Assembly (NCBI RefSeq): GCF_900111155.1
Contig: NZ_FOGG01000003.1
Span: 1 to 64,000, forward strand
Source of the DNA: Pedobacter rhizosphaerae
Lineage (GTDB): Bacteria > Bacteroidota > Bacteroidia > Sphingobacteriales > Sphingobacteriaceae
Length of the DNA stretch: 64,000 nt
Reading direction: 5' to 3'
Shown here: piece after piece, positions 8,750 to 16,920 of the stretch
Numbering within the stretch: position 1 is the first letter of the stretch
How the letters are laid out: each line of letters begins with the position of its first letter
Program-made: the position numbers and the translations under genes
The notes under the pieces: model-generated
Told to the model about the DNA's origin: nothing
Seen by the model: the letters and a program-made list of their open reading frames with translations, nothing else
Databases searched by the model: none

Positions 8750-9364
8750 GGTTTGATTGCTTTATTGCTTAACTGTTGAATTGCTTAACTGTTGAACTGG
8801 CCGATAGACTGATATCAGTTAAACAGTTAAAACGATTAGACGATTAAACAGAAAAAAGGGGACTAACTGTTGAATTGCTTAACTGGGCGATAGTCTGATA
8901 TCAATTAAACACTTAAACGATTGGACGATTAAACAAGGAGTAATTGGTGAGTTGGTCAATGCTCTTAACTTAAGCTAAATGCTGTCCTGTCTGAGCCTCC
9001 CGATGTGAAATCGGGTCAAGTAGTCGAAGACCTTGTGAATAAGTCGAAAGCTAAAATTGATTACCCTTCGACAGGCTCAGGATGACAATCCATCTTAGTT
9101 TTCGCCTAAAGTTAATAGCATTGGTGAGTTGGTGAGAAGATAGATTGCTTTAGTGCTTAACTGGACGATAGTCTGATATCAATTAAACAGTTAAACAACT
9201 GGACGATTAAACAAGGAGTAATTGGTGAGTTGCTTAGGTGGTGAGTTGGTGAGAGGACAGATTGCTTTATTGCTTAACTGTTTAACTGGGCGATAGTCTG
9301 ATATCAATTAGACACTTAAACGATTGGGCGATTAAACAACAAAAATATTAAACAACAAAAAAAC
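8750..9364. repeat. Repeat-rich spacer between araD and araA
   Basis: No gene is visible here. Four degenerate copies of a unit containing CGATAG(A/T)CTGATATCA(A/G)TTAAACA followed by CGATT.GACGATTAAACA occur near 8801, 8887, 9165 and 9289, with GGTGAGTTGGT and TTGCTTAACTG words between. The same words in reverse orientation (TGTTTAATCGTCTAATTG) fill 11921-12233 on the other side of araA and the ADH gene. A MITE-like element (8957-9123) lies in the middle. The araA promoter must lie in or after this block unless transcription reads through from araD. Confidence 0.75.
8957..9123 (+). repeat. MITE-like element, copy 1
   Basis: A 167-bp unit is bounded by inverted ends, left CAATGCTCTTAACTTAAG and right CTAAAGTTAATAGCATTG, which pair with few mismatches. 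It contains CCCGATGTGAAATCGGG, AATAAGTCGAAA and the common CCTTCGACAGGCTCAGGATGACA. A second copy lies at 57337-57494 and a truncated inverted copy at 23852-23945. It has no coding capacity. Confidence 0.6.
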
Positions 9365-10855
9365 ATGATAGATTTAAAAAAATTACAAGTTTGGTTCATC
9401 ACAGGAACTCAACATTTATATGGTGAAGAAACATTAAAACAAGTAGCCGATCACGCGCAACAGGTAGCAGATTCACTTAATGTTAACCAAAACATTTCTG
9501 TTTCTGTAGTTTACAAGCCTATTGTTAAAACTACTGAAGAGATTTTTGAAACTTTACAACAGGCTAATATTGATGATAACTGTATCGGTGTCATCACCTG
9601 GATGCATACCTTCTCTCCTGCTAAAATGTGGATCAGAGGTTTAAATGTGCTTCAAAAACCATTACTTCACTTACACACGCAATTTAACCGCGATATTCCC
9701 TGGAATTCTATCGATATGGATTTCATGAACTTAAACCAAAGTGCACATGGCGACCGTGAGTTTGGATTTATGGTATCGCGTATGCGTAAAGACCGTAAAG
9801 TAGTAGTTGGCCACTGGCAGGAAGAAGAAGTTGCGAAGCAAATCGACACCTGGGCTAGAGCAGCTGCCGGATGGCACGATTGGCAAGGCGCTAAATTTGC
9901 CCGTTTTGGCGATAACATGCGTTATGTAGCAGTAACAGATGGTGATAAAGTAGAGGCTGAATTAAAGTTCGGTTTTTCTGTAAATACTTATGGCATTGGC
10001 GATTTAGTAGCGATCATTAATGCAGTAAGCGAAGAGTCTATTCAAGCTTTATTAAAGGAATATGAGGAAACTTACGAAATGGCTGATGATTTACGTACTG
10101 GTGGTGCCAGACATTCATCGGTATATGAAGCTGCTAAAATTGAGTTAGGCTTACGTAAATTCTTAGAAGATGGTAATTTCAAAGGTTTCTCTGATACTTT
10201 TGAAGATTTGCATGGTATGATTCAACTACCAGGAATTGCAGCGCAACGCTTGATGGCTGATGGTTATGGTTTTGCTGGTGAAGGCGACTGGAAAACGGCT
10301 GCATTGGTACGTGCCTGTAAAGTAATGGGTGCCGGATTACCGGGCGGAAATGCCTTTATGGAAGACTACACTTACCATTTCGATCCTGCAAATGCAATGG
10401 TTTTAGGTTCGCATATGCTGGAGGTGGATGCTTCATTGGCTAAAGGTAAAGCAAGCTTAGAAGTGCATCCTTTAGGTATTGGTGGCAAGGCAGATCCTGC
10501 TCGTTTGGTGTTTAACGTAGGTAGCGGTGATGCCTTAAATGCTTCTTTAATTGATATGGGCAACCGTTTCCGTTTATTGGTTAATGAGGTTACAGCTGTT
10601 GAGGCTGAGCATGATCTTCCAAATTTACCAGTAGCGCGTGTACTTTGGAAACCGCTTCCTGATATGAAAACGGGCTGTGCTGCGTGGATTTACGCTGGCG
10701 GTGCACACCATACGGCTTACAGCCAAAACTTAACTACCGAGCATTTACTTGATTTTGCAAACATTGCTGGTTTAGAATACATCAATATCGGTGCTGATAC
10801 GAAAATCAACCAGTTCAGAAATGAATTGCACTGGAACGAAGTGTTTTATAAATAA
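9365..10855 (+). CDS. araA: L-arabinose isomerase AraA
   Basis: This enzyme interconverts L-arabinose and L-ribulose, the first step before AraB and AraD. Its 496 residues are close to E. coli AraA (500). Typical AraA blocks include [12 protein letters not shown] at the N-terminus, [19 protein letters not shown], the [12 protein letters not shown] segment holding a metal-binding Glu, LGSHMLEVD with the second Glu, [16 protein letters not shown] with a His, and GGAHHTAYS near the C-terminus. It is separated from araBD by repeats, so co-transcription is uncertain. A hairpin at 10867-10897 follows the stop codon. Confidence 0.97.
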   Translation: MIDLKKLQVWFITGTQHLYGEETLKQVADHAQQVADSLNVNQNISVSVVYKPIVKTTEEIFETLQQANIDDNCIGVITWMHTFSPAKMWIRGLNVLQKPLLHLHTQFNRDIPWNSIDMDFMNLNQSAHGDREFGFMVSRMRKDRKVVVGHWQEEEVAKQIDTWARAAAGWHDWQGAKFARFGDNMRYVAVTDGDKVEAELKFGFSVNTYGIGDLVAIINAVSEESIQALLKEYEETYEMADDLRTGGARHSSVYEAAKIELGLRKFLEDGNFKGFSDTFEDLHGMIQLPGIAAQRLMADGYGFAGEGDWKTAALVRACKVMGAGLPGGNAFMEDYTYHFDPANAMVLGSHMLEVDASLAKGKASLEVHPLGIGGKADPARLVFNVGSGDALNASLIDMGNRFRLLVNEVTAVEAEHDLPNLPVARVLWKPLPDMKTGCAAWIYAGGAHHTAYSQNLTTEHLLDFANIAGLEYINIGADTKINQFRNELHWNEVFYK

Positions 10856-10866
10856 CCAAAATTAAA

Positions 10867-10897
10867 TCCCCGAAGCCTGCTCATCAGACTTCGGGGA
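10867..10897. terminator. Bidirectional hairpin terminator between araA and the ADH gene
   Basis: TCCCCGAAG (10867-10875) pairs perfectly with CTTCGGGGA (10889-10897) around a 13-nt loop. It lies between the araA stop and the convergent dehydrogenase stop and can serve both. The following run (TCTTGGTT) is only moderately T-rich on the plus strand. Confidence 0.7.
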
Positions 10898-10903
10898 TCT
10901 TGG

Positions 10904-11920
10904 TTAATCTAGCTTAACCATTGCTTTTATCACTCCATTTTTGGGGTCTAACCAGGATTCGAAATTATCTTTAACTTCTTCAAAAGCTACCTGGTGGGTG
11001 ATGTAATGGGTCGGATTTACCAATCCTGCCTTCATCGATTTAATTACGTGCTCAAAATCTTCTATAGTCGCATTTCTGCTACTCATCAGTGTTGATTCTC
11101 TTTTGTGAAATTCCGGATGATTAAAGATTAAGTCTCCTTTTTGAAGGCCAATTAATACAAATCTGGCACCATGTGCCATGTAGTTGATGGCGTTATTGAT
11201 CGCTTTTTGATTTCCAGTGGCATCAATTACCACTGTGGGCATGTCTCCATTGGTAATCTCACTTAGTTGTTGCGTTACATCGGGAGAAAGTGCATTTATG
11301 GTAAATGAAACCCCTAATTTTTCTTTGCAAAAGGCTAATCTATCTTCATTGATATCTAAAGCGATTACCTTCGCTCCTGCTATTCTGGCAAATTCCATGG
11401 TACCTAAACCAATCGGACCTGCGCCAATAACGAGTACAAATTCGCCCGACTGAATATCCGCCCTGCGAACACCGTGCGCTCCAATGGCCAAGGGTTCAAC
11501 CAAAGCCAATTCATCATAGCTTAAGTCATCGCCATGCAGTAAGGTTCTGGAAGGCACAGAAAGATATTCGCGCATGCCACCATCAACATGAACACCACAT
11601 ACTTGCATCTTAACACAACAGTTGGGTTTGTTCATCCTGCAGGCAATACACTCGCCACAGTTAAAGTAAGGAATGAAAGTGACCTTCTCGCCTACTTTAA
11701 AATCATCGTTTCCATCTACTTCAACGAGCTCGCCTGATAGTTCATGGCCTAACACCCGTGGATAATTGAAAAATGGTTGAGTGCCTTCAAAAGCATGTAA
11801 ATCGGTGCCACAAATGCCAATGCGCTTTATTTTAATGATGGCCTGGTCTTTTTGTAATATAGGTTTATCTGTATCGGAATATTCGAAAGTTCCGGGAGTG
11901 GTACAGGTTAGGGTTTTCAT
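10904..11920 (-). CDS. Zinc-dependent alcohol/polyol dehydrogenase (MDR)
   Basis: This is a 338-residue medium-chain dehydrogenase. Catalytic zinc ligands are Cys37 (GICGTD) and His59-Glu60 (LGHE), with Glu142 in VEPLAIGAHG. Structural-zinc cysteines are at 88, 91, 94 and 102. The NAD-binding loop is VIGAGPIGLG. Members of this branch oxidise polyols, threonine or deoxy-sugar acids. With the neighbouring SDR of the L-fucose/L-rhamnose dehydrogenase type, a role in non-phosphorylative deoxyhexose oxidation is plausible, but this is inference. A repeat region of 313 bp separates it from the SDR gene upstream. Confidence 0.85.
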   Translation of the reverse strand: MKTLTCTTPGTFEYSDTDKPILQKDQAIIKIKRIGICGTDLHAFEGTQPFFNYPRVLGHELSGELVEVDGNDDFKVGEKVTFIPYFNCGECIACRMNKPNCCVKMQVCGVHVDGGMREYLSVPSRTLLHGDDLSYDELALVEPLAIGAHGVRRADIQSGEFVLVIGAGPIGLGTMEFARIAGAKVIALDINEDRLAFCKEKLGVSFTINALSPDVTQQLSEITNGDMPTVVIDATGNQKAINNAINYMAHGARFVLIGLQKGDLIFNHPEFHKRESTLMSSRNATIEDFEHVIKSMKAGLVNPTHYITHQVAFEEVKDNFESWLDPKNGVIKAMVKLD

Positions 11921-12233
11921 TTTGGTGTATTGGATGTCTTGTTGTTTAACTGTTTAATCGTCTAATTGTTTAAGTGTCAACTGTGTGCTGAAAACTGATA
12001 ACTGGTGAGTTGGTTAGCTGCTTAGTTGGTGAGTTGTCTGGTTGTTTAACTATCAACTGTTATTTAAAACTGAATCACTGGTTATTTGCTTAACTGTTTA
12101 ATCGTCTAATTGCTTAGCTGTCAACTGCAAGCTGAAACACTGGTGAGTTGGTTAGCTGCTTAGTTGGTGAGTTGTCTGGTTGCTTAACTGTCAACTGCCA
12201 ACTGAAAACTGATAATTGCTAACTGAAAACTGA
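11921..12233. repeat. Tandem degenerate repeats between ADH and SDR genes
   Basis: Two copies of a ~144-bp unit start near 11943 and 12087. Each reads TGTTTAACTGTTTAATCG..., TCTAATTG, a GTCAACTG stretch, then CTGGTGAGTTGGTTAGCTGC and TTAGTTGGTGAGTTGTCTGG. The words are the reverse complement of those in 8750-9364. The block abuts the SDR stop codon at 12234. No gene or clear promoter is seen in it. Confidence 0.7.
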
Positions 12234-13022
12234 CTAAGCGTTTGCCAGGGCTCTATCTAAATGTACATAGCCGCCATCTACATGGATAATTTGTCCGGTG
12301 GTGTGGCTGGAAGCGCCCGACATCAGGAAGGCAGTCATGTTGGCGATTTCTGTAGCGGTGGTCATTCTGTTTTCTAAAGGAATTTTGGCTGTAATCTCTT
12401 CAAGTTTTTCCTGAGCATTGTCCAGCGTTTCAATCCAGGTTTCGTAAGCAGGGGTCCAGCATTCGGCTACCACCACGGCATTAACACGAATACCATATTT
12501 TAATAATTCTACTGCCCATTCTCTTGTTAATGCATTTCTACCTCCATTTGCTGCGGCATAAGCTGAAGTATTACCTTGCCCGGTTTCTGCTGTTTTAGAA
12601 GTAATATTGACAATAGCACCTTTGGTTTTAATTAACTCTGGTAGCGCATGGTGTGCCATTAAATAATAATGTACAACATTCTTATGTAACGAAGCCATAA
12701 AATCCTTGTAGTTACCACCTTCTAAGCTTACCCCATCATTCACCCCCGCGTTGTTCACTAAACCATCAATTCTGCCAAATTTTGCCACAATTTCTTTTAC
12801 CACTACCTCACAATCTTCTGGATTTGATAATTCTGCAACAAACTGAGCCGCTTGCCCACCATTTGCGATAATTTCATCTACTACTTTCTGATTGTCGATA
12901 GCTTTTCTACCCACAATAACTGCGATTGCCTCTTCCCTGGCAAAAACTGTTGCAATACCTCTACCAATACCTTTTGCAGCTCCGGTTATTACGATAACTT
13001 TATTCTTTAATTGTAAATCCAT
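12234..13022 (-). CDS. SDR-family sugar dehydrogenase (L-fucose/L-rhamnose dehydrogenase-like) with YxxxN
   Basis: This is a 262-residue classical short-chain dehydrogenase. The NAD-binding motif TGAAKGIG spans residues 13-20, NNAG 90-93, the catalytic Ser is 142 (NITSKT) and Tyr 155. The sequence around the active site (TETGQGNTSAY... ALTREWAVEL) and the VNAVVVAE segment resemble L-fucose dehydrogenases that oxidise the sugar to its lactone. The canonical YxxxK lysine is Asn159 (YAAAN; codon AAT confirmed). Losing that lysine normally harms proton transfer, so either this clade uses another residue or the activity is altered. It is the last gene of the FucP-GH106-GH127-SASA-DUF5703 operon, which supports a deoxyhexose substrate. 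Confidence 0.82.
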   Translation of the reverse strand: MDLQLKNKVIVITGAAKGIGRGIATVFAREEAIAVIVGRKAIDNQKVVDEIIANGGQAAQFVAELSNPEDCEVVVKEIVAKFGRIDGLVNNAGVNDGVSLEGGNYKDFMASLHKNVVHYYLMAHHALPELIKTKGAIVNITSKTAETGQGNTSAYAAANGGRNALTREWAVELLKYGIRVNAVVVAECWTPAYETWIETLDNAQEKLEEITAKIPLENRMTTATEIANMTAFLMSGASSHTTGQIIHVDGGYVHLDRALANA

Positions 13023-13076
13023 GTTTTAATCTAATTTTTAGGCAAAGCCTATTAACTCTTCTATGTTGATTATTAT

Positions 13077-15413
13077 TTAGTTACTGGTAAGCATATTTAT
13101 TACATCTGTTTTTCTTGATTCAGGAATAACCCTTATAGCTGTTAGTTTTCCATTTTTCAAGGTGCCTTCAACGGTTGTCTGGTAAGGTGCATGTAGCTTA
13201 AAATGCACATCCCAATCCTTTGGCCAAGCCGGGAACAAGTGAATCTTTTTTCCATCACACTGCATTAGCATTTCCTGTAAGCCAATCATCCCTGAGCCTC
13301 CCCAATTGTGATCGGGTGTCCAGTCGTATCCAGGGCCCCAGAAAGCAGGGAATCTTCTGCCAGAATCTTTCAATTTTAAGGTTGTTAAGCGGGCAGCTTC
13401 ATCTGTTAAGCCTAATCTGGCTGCAAAAATATTATCTTGCTTCCAACCGATGTGGCTTCTAAATTTTAAAGCATCTGTATCATAAAAATAGGTGTTTTTT
13501 GCGGTATCTAACCCTGATTTACCTAGCCCATACATTCCCCAGGGGAAAACCGGATACAATTGTGGGCTTTCTGTATTGTTTATCCTCTCCCATAGTTTGG
13601 CAGGCGAAATCGTTACTTTACCATCAAACTCACGAAAGCTAATTGGCGGAATGGTGCTCAACATCTCCTGCCAGTTTTTTTTCTGCTCCTGAGTACCAGA
13701 TTTTAGCTCCAGCAAGCGTTGTAAAACCGTTTTAAGTCCGGCAATGGTGGAGGTGGAATTGTAGGCCATTTTATAGGTTTCGGCTCCGGAACCAGGATAC
13801 AAAATTAAGTGCCCGTTTGCATCTAAAGCTTTCGCACCTCGTTGTTTCGCTAAATAAGTATAGTGTTCTTTAAAGAAGGTTAAGCTGCTCTCTATTAGTG
13901 GCATATAAACTTCTATGTTTCGCCCGTTGTAACGTTCTGTTTCCAGAATCATCATGCAAAACTCCAGGATCGTGTCCCATTCATATTCCAGCCAGGCATT
14001 ATACTCCATGCCCTTATCATACCCTGCAGGTCGTTTCCAACCATATTCTGCAGGATTAGGTAATCCGAAATTTTCTATCTGCTCAGTGAAACTTGCACCT
14101 TTATGGCCCCAGGCAGCTTCAGTGCGTAATTCTGCATTTTTTAAGATGTTCAGGTAGAAATCAAACTGTGGCTTCATCATTTCGAAATCGCCCGTTTTCA
14201 GCATCGGCCAGTAAACCAATCGTTGGTTTTGTGCTGTATGCGTTCCTCCACCCCAATTTCTAAAGTCGGGTGTGTATTTTAAGGCTGTATCCGTAAGCTG
14301 GGGATCGAAAGTAAAAAGGCCTCCGTTAAATTTGGTTGGTGATGAGCCCCTTGCGTTGCAGCCCAGCATATAACGGAATAGCTGATAGTTTTTACTGATT
14401 TGATTCGTGGTGGAATCATTCGCCTGGATATAGATGAAACTCCTGTTCCAGAAATTATTCCACCAGGCTTTTGTTGTAGCGAAGGATTGCGGTAAATCGC
14501 TCTTGGCACGCAAAACAATCTGTTCTTTATCAGCAGAACTCCTGAGAAGGACAGCAATTTTAAAGCTTTTTGATGGTTTCCGGCTCCTTAATATCCAGCC
14601 TTTAAAAGGGGTATTTAGGTACTTTCCGGTGTAGGTACCCGCAGGAAACATACCGCTACCGCTTAGCGTGCCACCAAAGCTTAACTTTTTTAAAGGATTG
14701 TAAAAGACAGATTGATAGCTTTCCAGGCCTTGTTGTTTCAATACAACATCAAATACGGTATGAACGGGGTTTGTGTGTTTAAAGGACACCTCATTATAAC
14801 TGAACTCAATACTATCTTTAGTCGTTTTAACGAGCCCTTGCGGAGCCCATTTATAAGAATTCTGATTGTTTTCTTTGCCTTTGGTGATCCGATCTTCAAA
14901 TCGCCAGCTTTCGTAGCTGGCTTCAGCAGTTACATTTTTATTGCTTTTCAGTTCAATATTTACGATCGGTTTCCTGATGTCTACCCAAACCTTAACCTGA
15001 GCACTCAGCTGACCATCTGCTCCGGAAATGGCAATATATCCGTCATTCAAAATCAGTTCCTGTTTAAAGGTTTTGCCAGCAAAGGGATTGGGGAATAGTT
15101 TGATTTTAACCCTACCCAGCTTCAATAAGGTATTGTTTTCATCGAATGTGCCGCTGCGCGATAAATAAAGAAAAATCTCCCCTTTTTCTACCCAAACGTT
15201 CACACCAACATCTCCCCCGCCAACAGGCATTGATTCTGCTGAGTTATTGCTTTGGCTGGCCCAGACCACATTATTTTTTGCTATTTCTTGCTGGGCTTTG
15301 GCACGTGGTGAACCACAAAAAAAACAAAAAGCAAGGAGCAAAAAGCAACATGCGATATTTGCTTTATAAACCTCGCTTCCTGGCAGTCTATGTGTCTTAG
15401 TGGTCTGTCTCAT
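13077..15413 (-). CDS. DUF5703-type, GH95-like secreted glycosidase
   Basis: This 778-residue protein has a signal sequence (hydrophobic CCFLLLAFCFFC before AKAQ). The N-terminal beta-sandwich begins VVWASQSNNSAESMPVGGGDVGVNVWVE, the DUF5703 signature. The rest resembles the (alpha/alpha)6 barrel of GH95-like families (NYQLFRYMLGCNARG, NWGGGTHTAQNQRLVYWPML, PAFWGPGYDWTPDHNWGG). Family members lie in plant-polysaccharide loci and may act on fucosyl, galactosyl or rhamnosyl linkages; specificity cannot be read here. The leader is encoded by an AAAAAGCAAGGAGC-like low-complexity repeat, so the exact start is less secure. It is 9 bp downstream of the sialate O-acetylesterase. Confidence 0.75.
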   Translation of the reverse strand: MRQTTKTHRLPGSEVYKANIACCFLLLAFCFFCGSPRAKAQQEIAKNNVVWASQSNNSAESMPVGGGDVGVNVWVEKGEIFLYLSRSGTFDENNTLLKLGRVKIKLFPNPFAGKTFKQELILNDGYIAISGADGQLSAQVKVWVDIRKPIVNIELKSNKNVTAEASYESWRFEDRITKGKENNQNSYKWAPQGLVKTTKDSIEFSYNEVSFKHTNPVHTVFDVVLKQQGLESYQSVFYNPLKKLSFGGTLSGSGMFPAGTYTGKYLNTPFKGWILRSRKPSKSFKIAVLLRSSADKEQIVLRAKSDLPQSFATTKAWWNNFWNRSFIYIQANDSTTNQISKNYQLFRYMLGCNARGSSPTKFNGGLFTFDPQLTDTALKYTPDFRNWGGGTHTAQNQRLVYWPMLKTGDFEMMKPQFDFYLNILKNAELRTEAAWGHKGASFTEQIENFGLPNPAEYGWKRPAGYDKGMEYNAWLEYEWDTILEFCMMILETERYNGRNIEVYMPLIESSLTFFKEHYTYLAKQRGAKALDANGHLILYPGSGAETYKMAYNSTSTIAGLKTVLQRLLELKSGTQEQKKNWQEMLSTIPPISFREFDGKVTISPAKLWERINNTESPQLYPVFPWGMYGLGKSGLDTAKNTYFYDTDALKFRSHIGWKQDNIFAARLGLTDEAARLTTLKLKDSGRRFPAFWGPGYDWTPDHNWGGSGMIGLQEMLMQCDGKKIHLFPAWPKDWDVHFKLHAPYQTTVEGTLKNGKLTAIRVIPESRKTDVINMLTSN

Positions 15414-15422
15414 TTTAAATTA

Positions 15423-16853
15423 TTACCAGTTATCTGTGCGGAAAGAAGAAACTGGCAATCCATCATTTCCAAATAAATCGCCGATAACAAAGTCTTTAAA
15501 AGCATAGCGCACAGCAACAGGGACTTTAACCTCATCGGCTGATACTGTTACACTACTTCCGTTAATCTTGGCTTTTGCAGGATAGAATTTCTTATCTGCA
15601 CCCGCAATTTCAAACAAACTGAGTTCTTTTCCAAATGAAGTTAAGCCGTTGGGCACATTTTGAAATTTTAGTACCGCTTTATCTTTATCAATAGTGATTG
15701 CCTCGTAGTTGGGACTCGCAGAGCCAAAACCTTTAATGCCGTAGGTTTGGGCCAATGCCAGGTAGGCTAACCGTTGTCCGCCTTGTTTTTTATTTGCCGG
15801 GTGGATAGATTTTTCTTCACCAATATCCATTAAAACGGCCATTCCGCTATTTGGGATCTTGGTTAACGATTTACGTTGTGCCTCTCTCAATAATGCAGAA
15901 TTATATTGACCTTTAGCATTTTCGGGCAAGGCGGCATAGTTATAAGGAGCTATTTGGGCATAGTAAAATGGAAATTCGCCATTATCCCAGGCTTTTCTCC
16001 AGTTCGACACCATGGCTGGAAACAATTCTTCATAACGTTCAGGGCGCGTATAATTAGATTCTCCCTGATACCAGATTGCGCCACGAATGCCATAACCTAT
16101 TACAGGATATAGCATGCCATTGTATAGCGTAGTTGGTGTCCTGCTTACTTCTTTTATGGTATCCGTTTTTAATGGAATCTTTACCTCGGGAAAAGATTTT
16201 AAATCATCTGGCGACATCCAGGCTTCGATTGACGAACCTCCGTAACTGTCATTTATTAAGCCGATTGGCACATTTAACAGCTCACTCAGTAATGAACCAA
16301 AATAATAAGCAGTCGCGCTGAAATTGGCCACAGATTCTGGAGCAGCTAATTTCCATTCTGAAGGCTTGCTATTGTCTTGCCGGGTGGTAACCGACGAGCG
16401 AGGAACCGTGTATATCCTAATTTTAGCGTTACCAGATTTTAAAATGGTTTCATTTGAGCCCATTATAGGTTGGCTTTTAAAACCTTTCATGGGCATTTCC
16501 ATATTGGATTGACCGCCACAAAACCAAACTTCACCAATTAGTATATCCTGAAGCACCAACACTTCTCCATCATTAAAGCTAATTTCATAAGGCCCACCGG
16601 CTGTAGGGGTCGATATTTTAATTTTAAACTTACCATCCGCATCTGTTTGAGTGCTATAGCCCTTTTTATCCCAGGAAGTGACAATTTTTACCTTAGCAGA
16701 TGGTTTAGCCCAACCCCAAAGGGCTACATTACTTTGCTGCTGTAAAACCATATGATCTGTAAAAATTGATGCAGGCTTAATTGTTGCAGCAGCATGGAGT
16801 GTAGTGGCTAATAATACACCAATCAATATTACTTTAAGCTTAATTCTTTTCAT
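15423..16853 (-). CDS. Sialate O-acetylesterase-type (SASA) carbohydrate esterase
   Basis: This 476-residue exported esterase has a signal peptide ending near residue 22. A small beta domain (MVLQQQSNVALWGWAKP) is followed by the SGNH/GDSL core: block I GGQSNMEMP with Ser116, WYQGESNY in the middle and the Asp-x-x-His-like IHPANK near residue 335. The family removes O-acetyl groups from sugars. In a rhamnosidase/arabinosidase operon the target is more likely an acetylated plant glycan than sialic acid. It lies between GH127 and the DUF5703 gene. Confidence 0.88.
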   Translation of the reverse strand: MKRIKLKVILIGVLLATTLHAAATIKPASIFTDHMVLQQQSNVALWGWAKPSAKVKIVTSWDKKGYSTQTDADGKFKIKISTPTAGGPYEISFNDGEVLVLQDILIGEVWFCGGQSNMEMPMKGFKSQPIMGSNETILKSGNAKIRIYTVPRSSVTTRQDNSKPSEWKLAAPESVANFSATAYYFGSLLSELLNVPIGLINDSYGGSSIEAWMSPDDLKSFPEVKIPLKTDTIKEVSRTPTTLYNGMLYPVIGYGIRGAIWYQGESNYTRPERYEELFPAMVSNWRKAWDNGEFPFYYAQIAPYNYAALPENAKGQYNSALLREAQRKSLTKIPNSGMAVLMDIGEEKSIHPANKKQGGQRLAYLALAQTYGIKGFGSASPNYEAITIDKDKAVLKFQNVPNGLTSFGKELSLFEIAGADKKFYPAKAKINGSSVTVSADEVKVPVAVRYAFKDFVIGDLFGNDGLPVSSFRTDNW

Positions 16854-16920
16854 TTCTTTAGTCTTTGAAGGCCTGCTCCCGTATTGTTTTAATCTGAAGA
16901 GTCGCGATGGAACAAAACAT

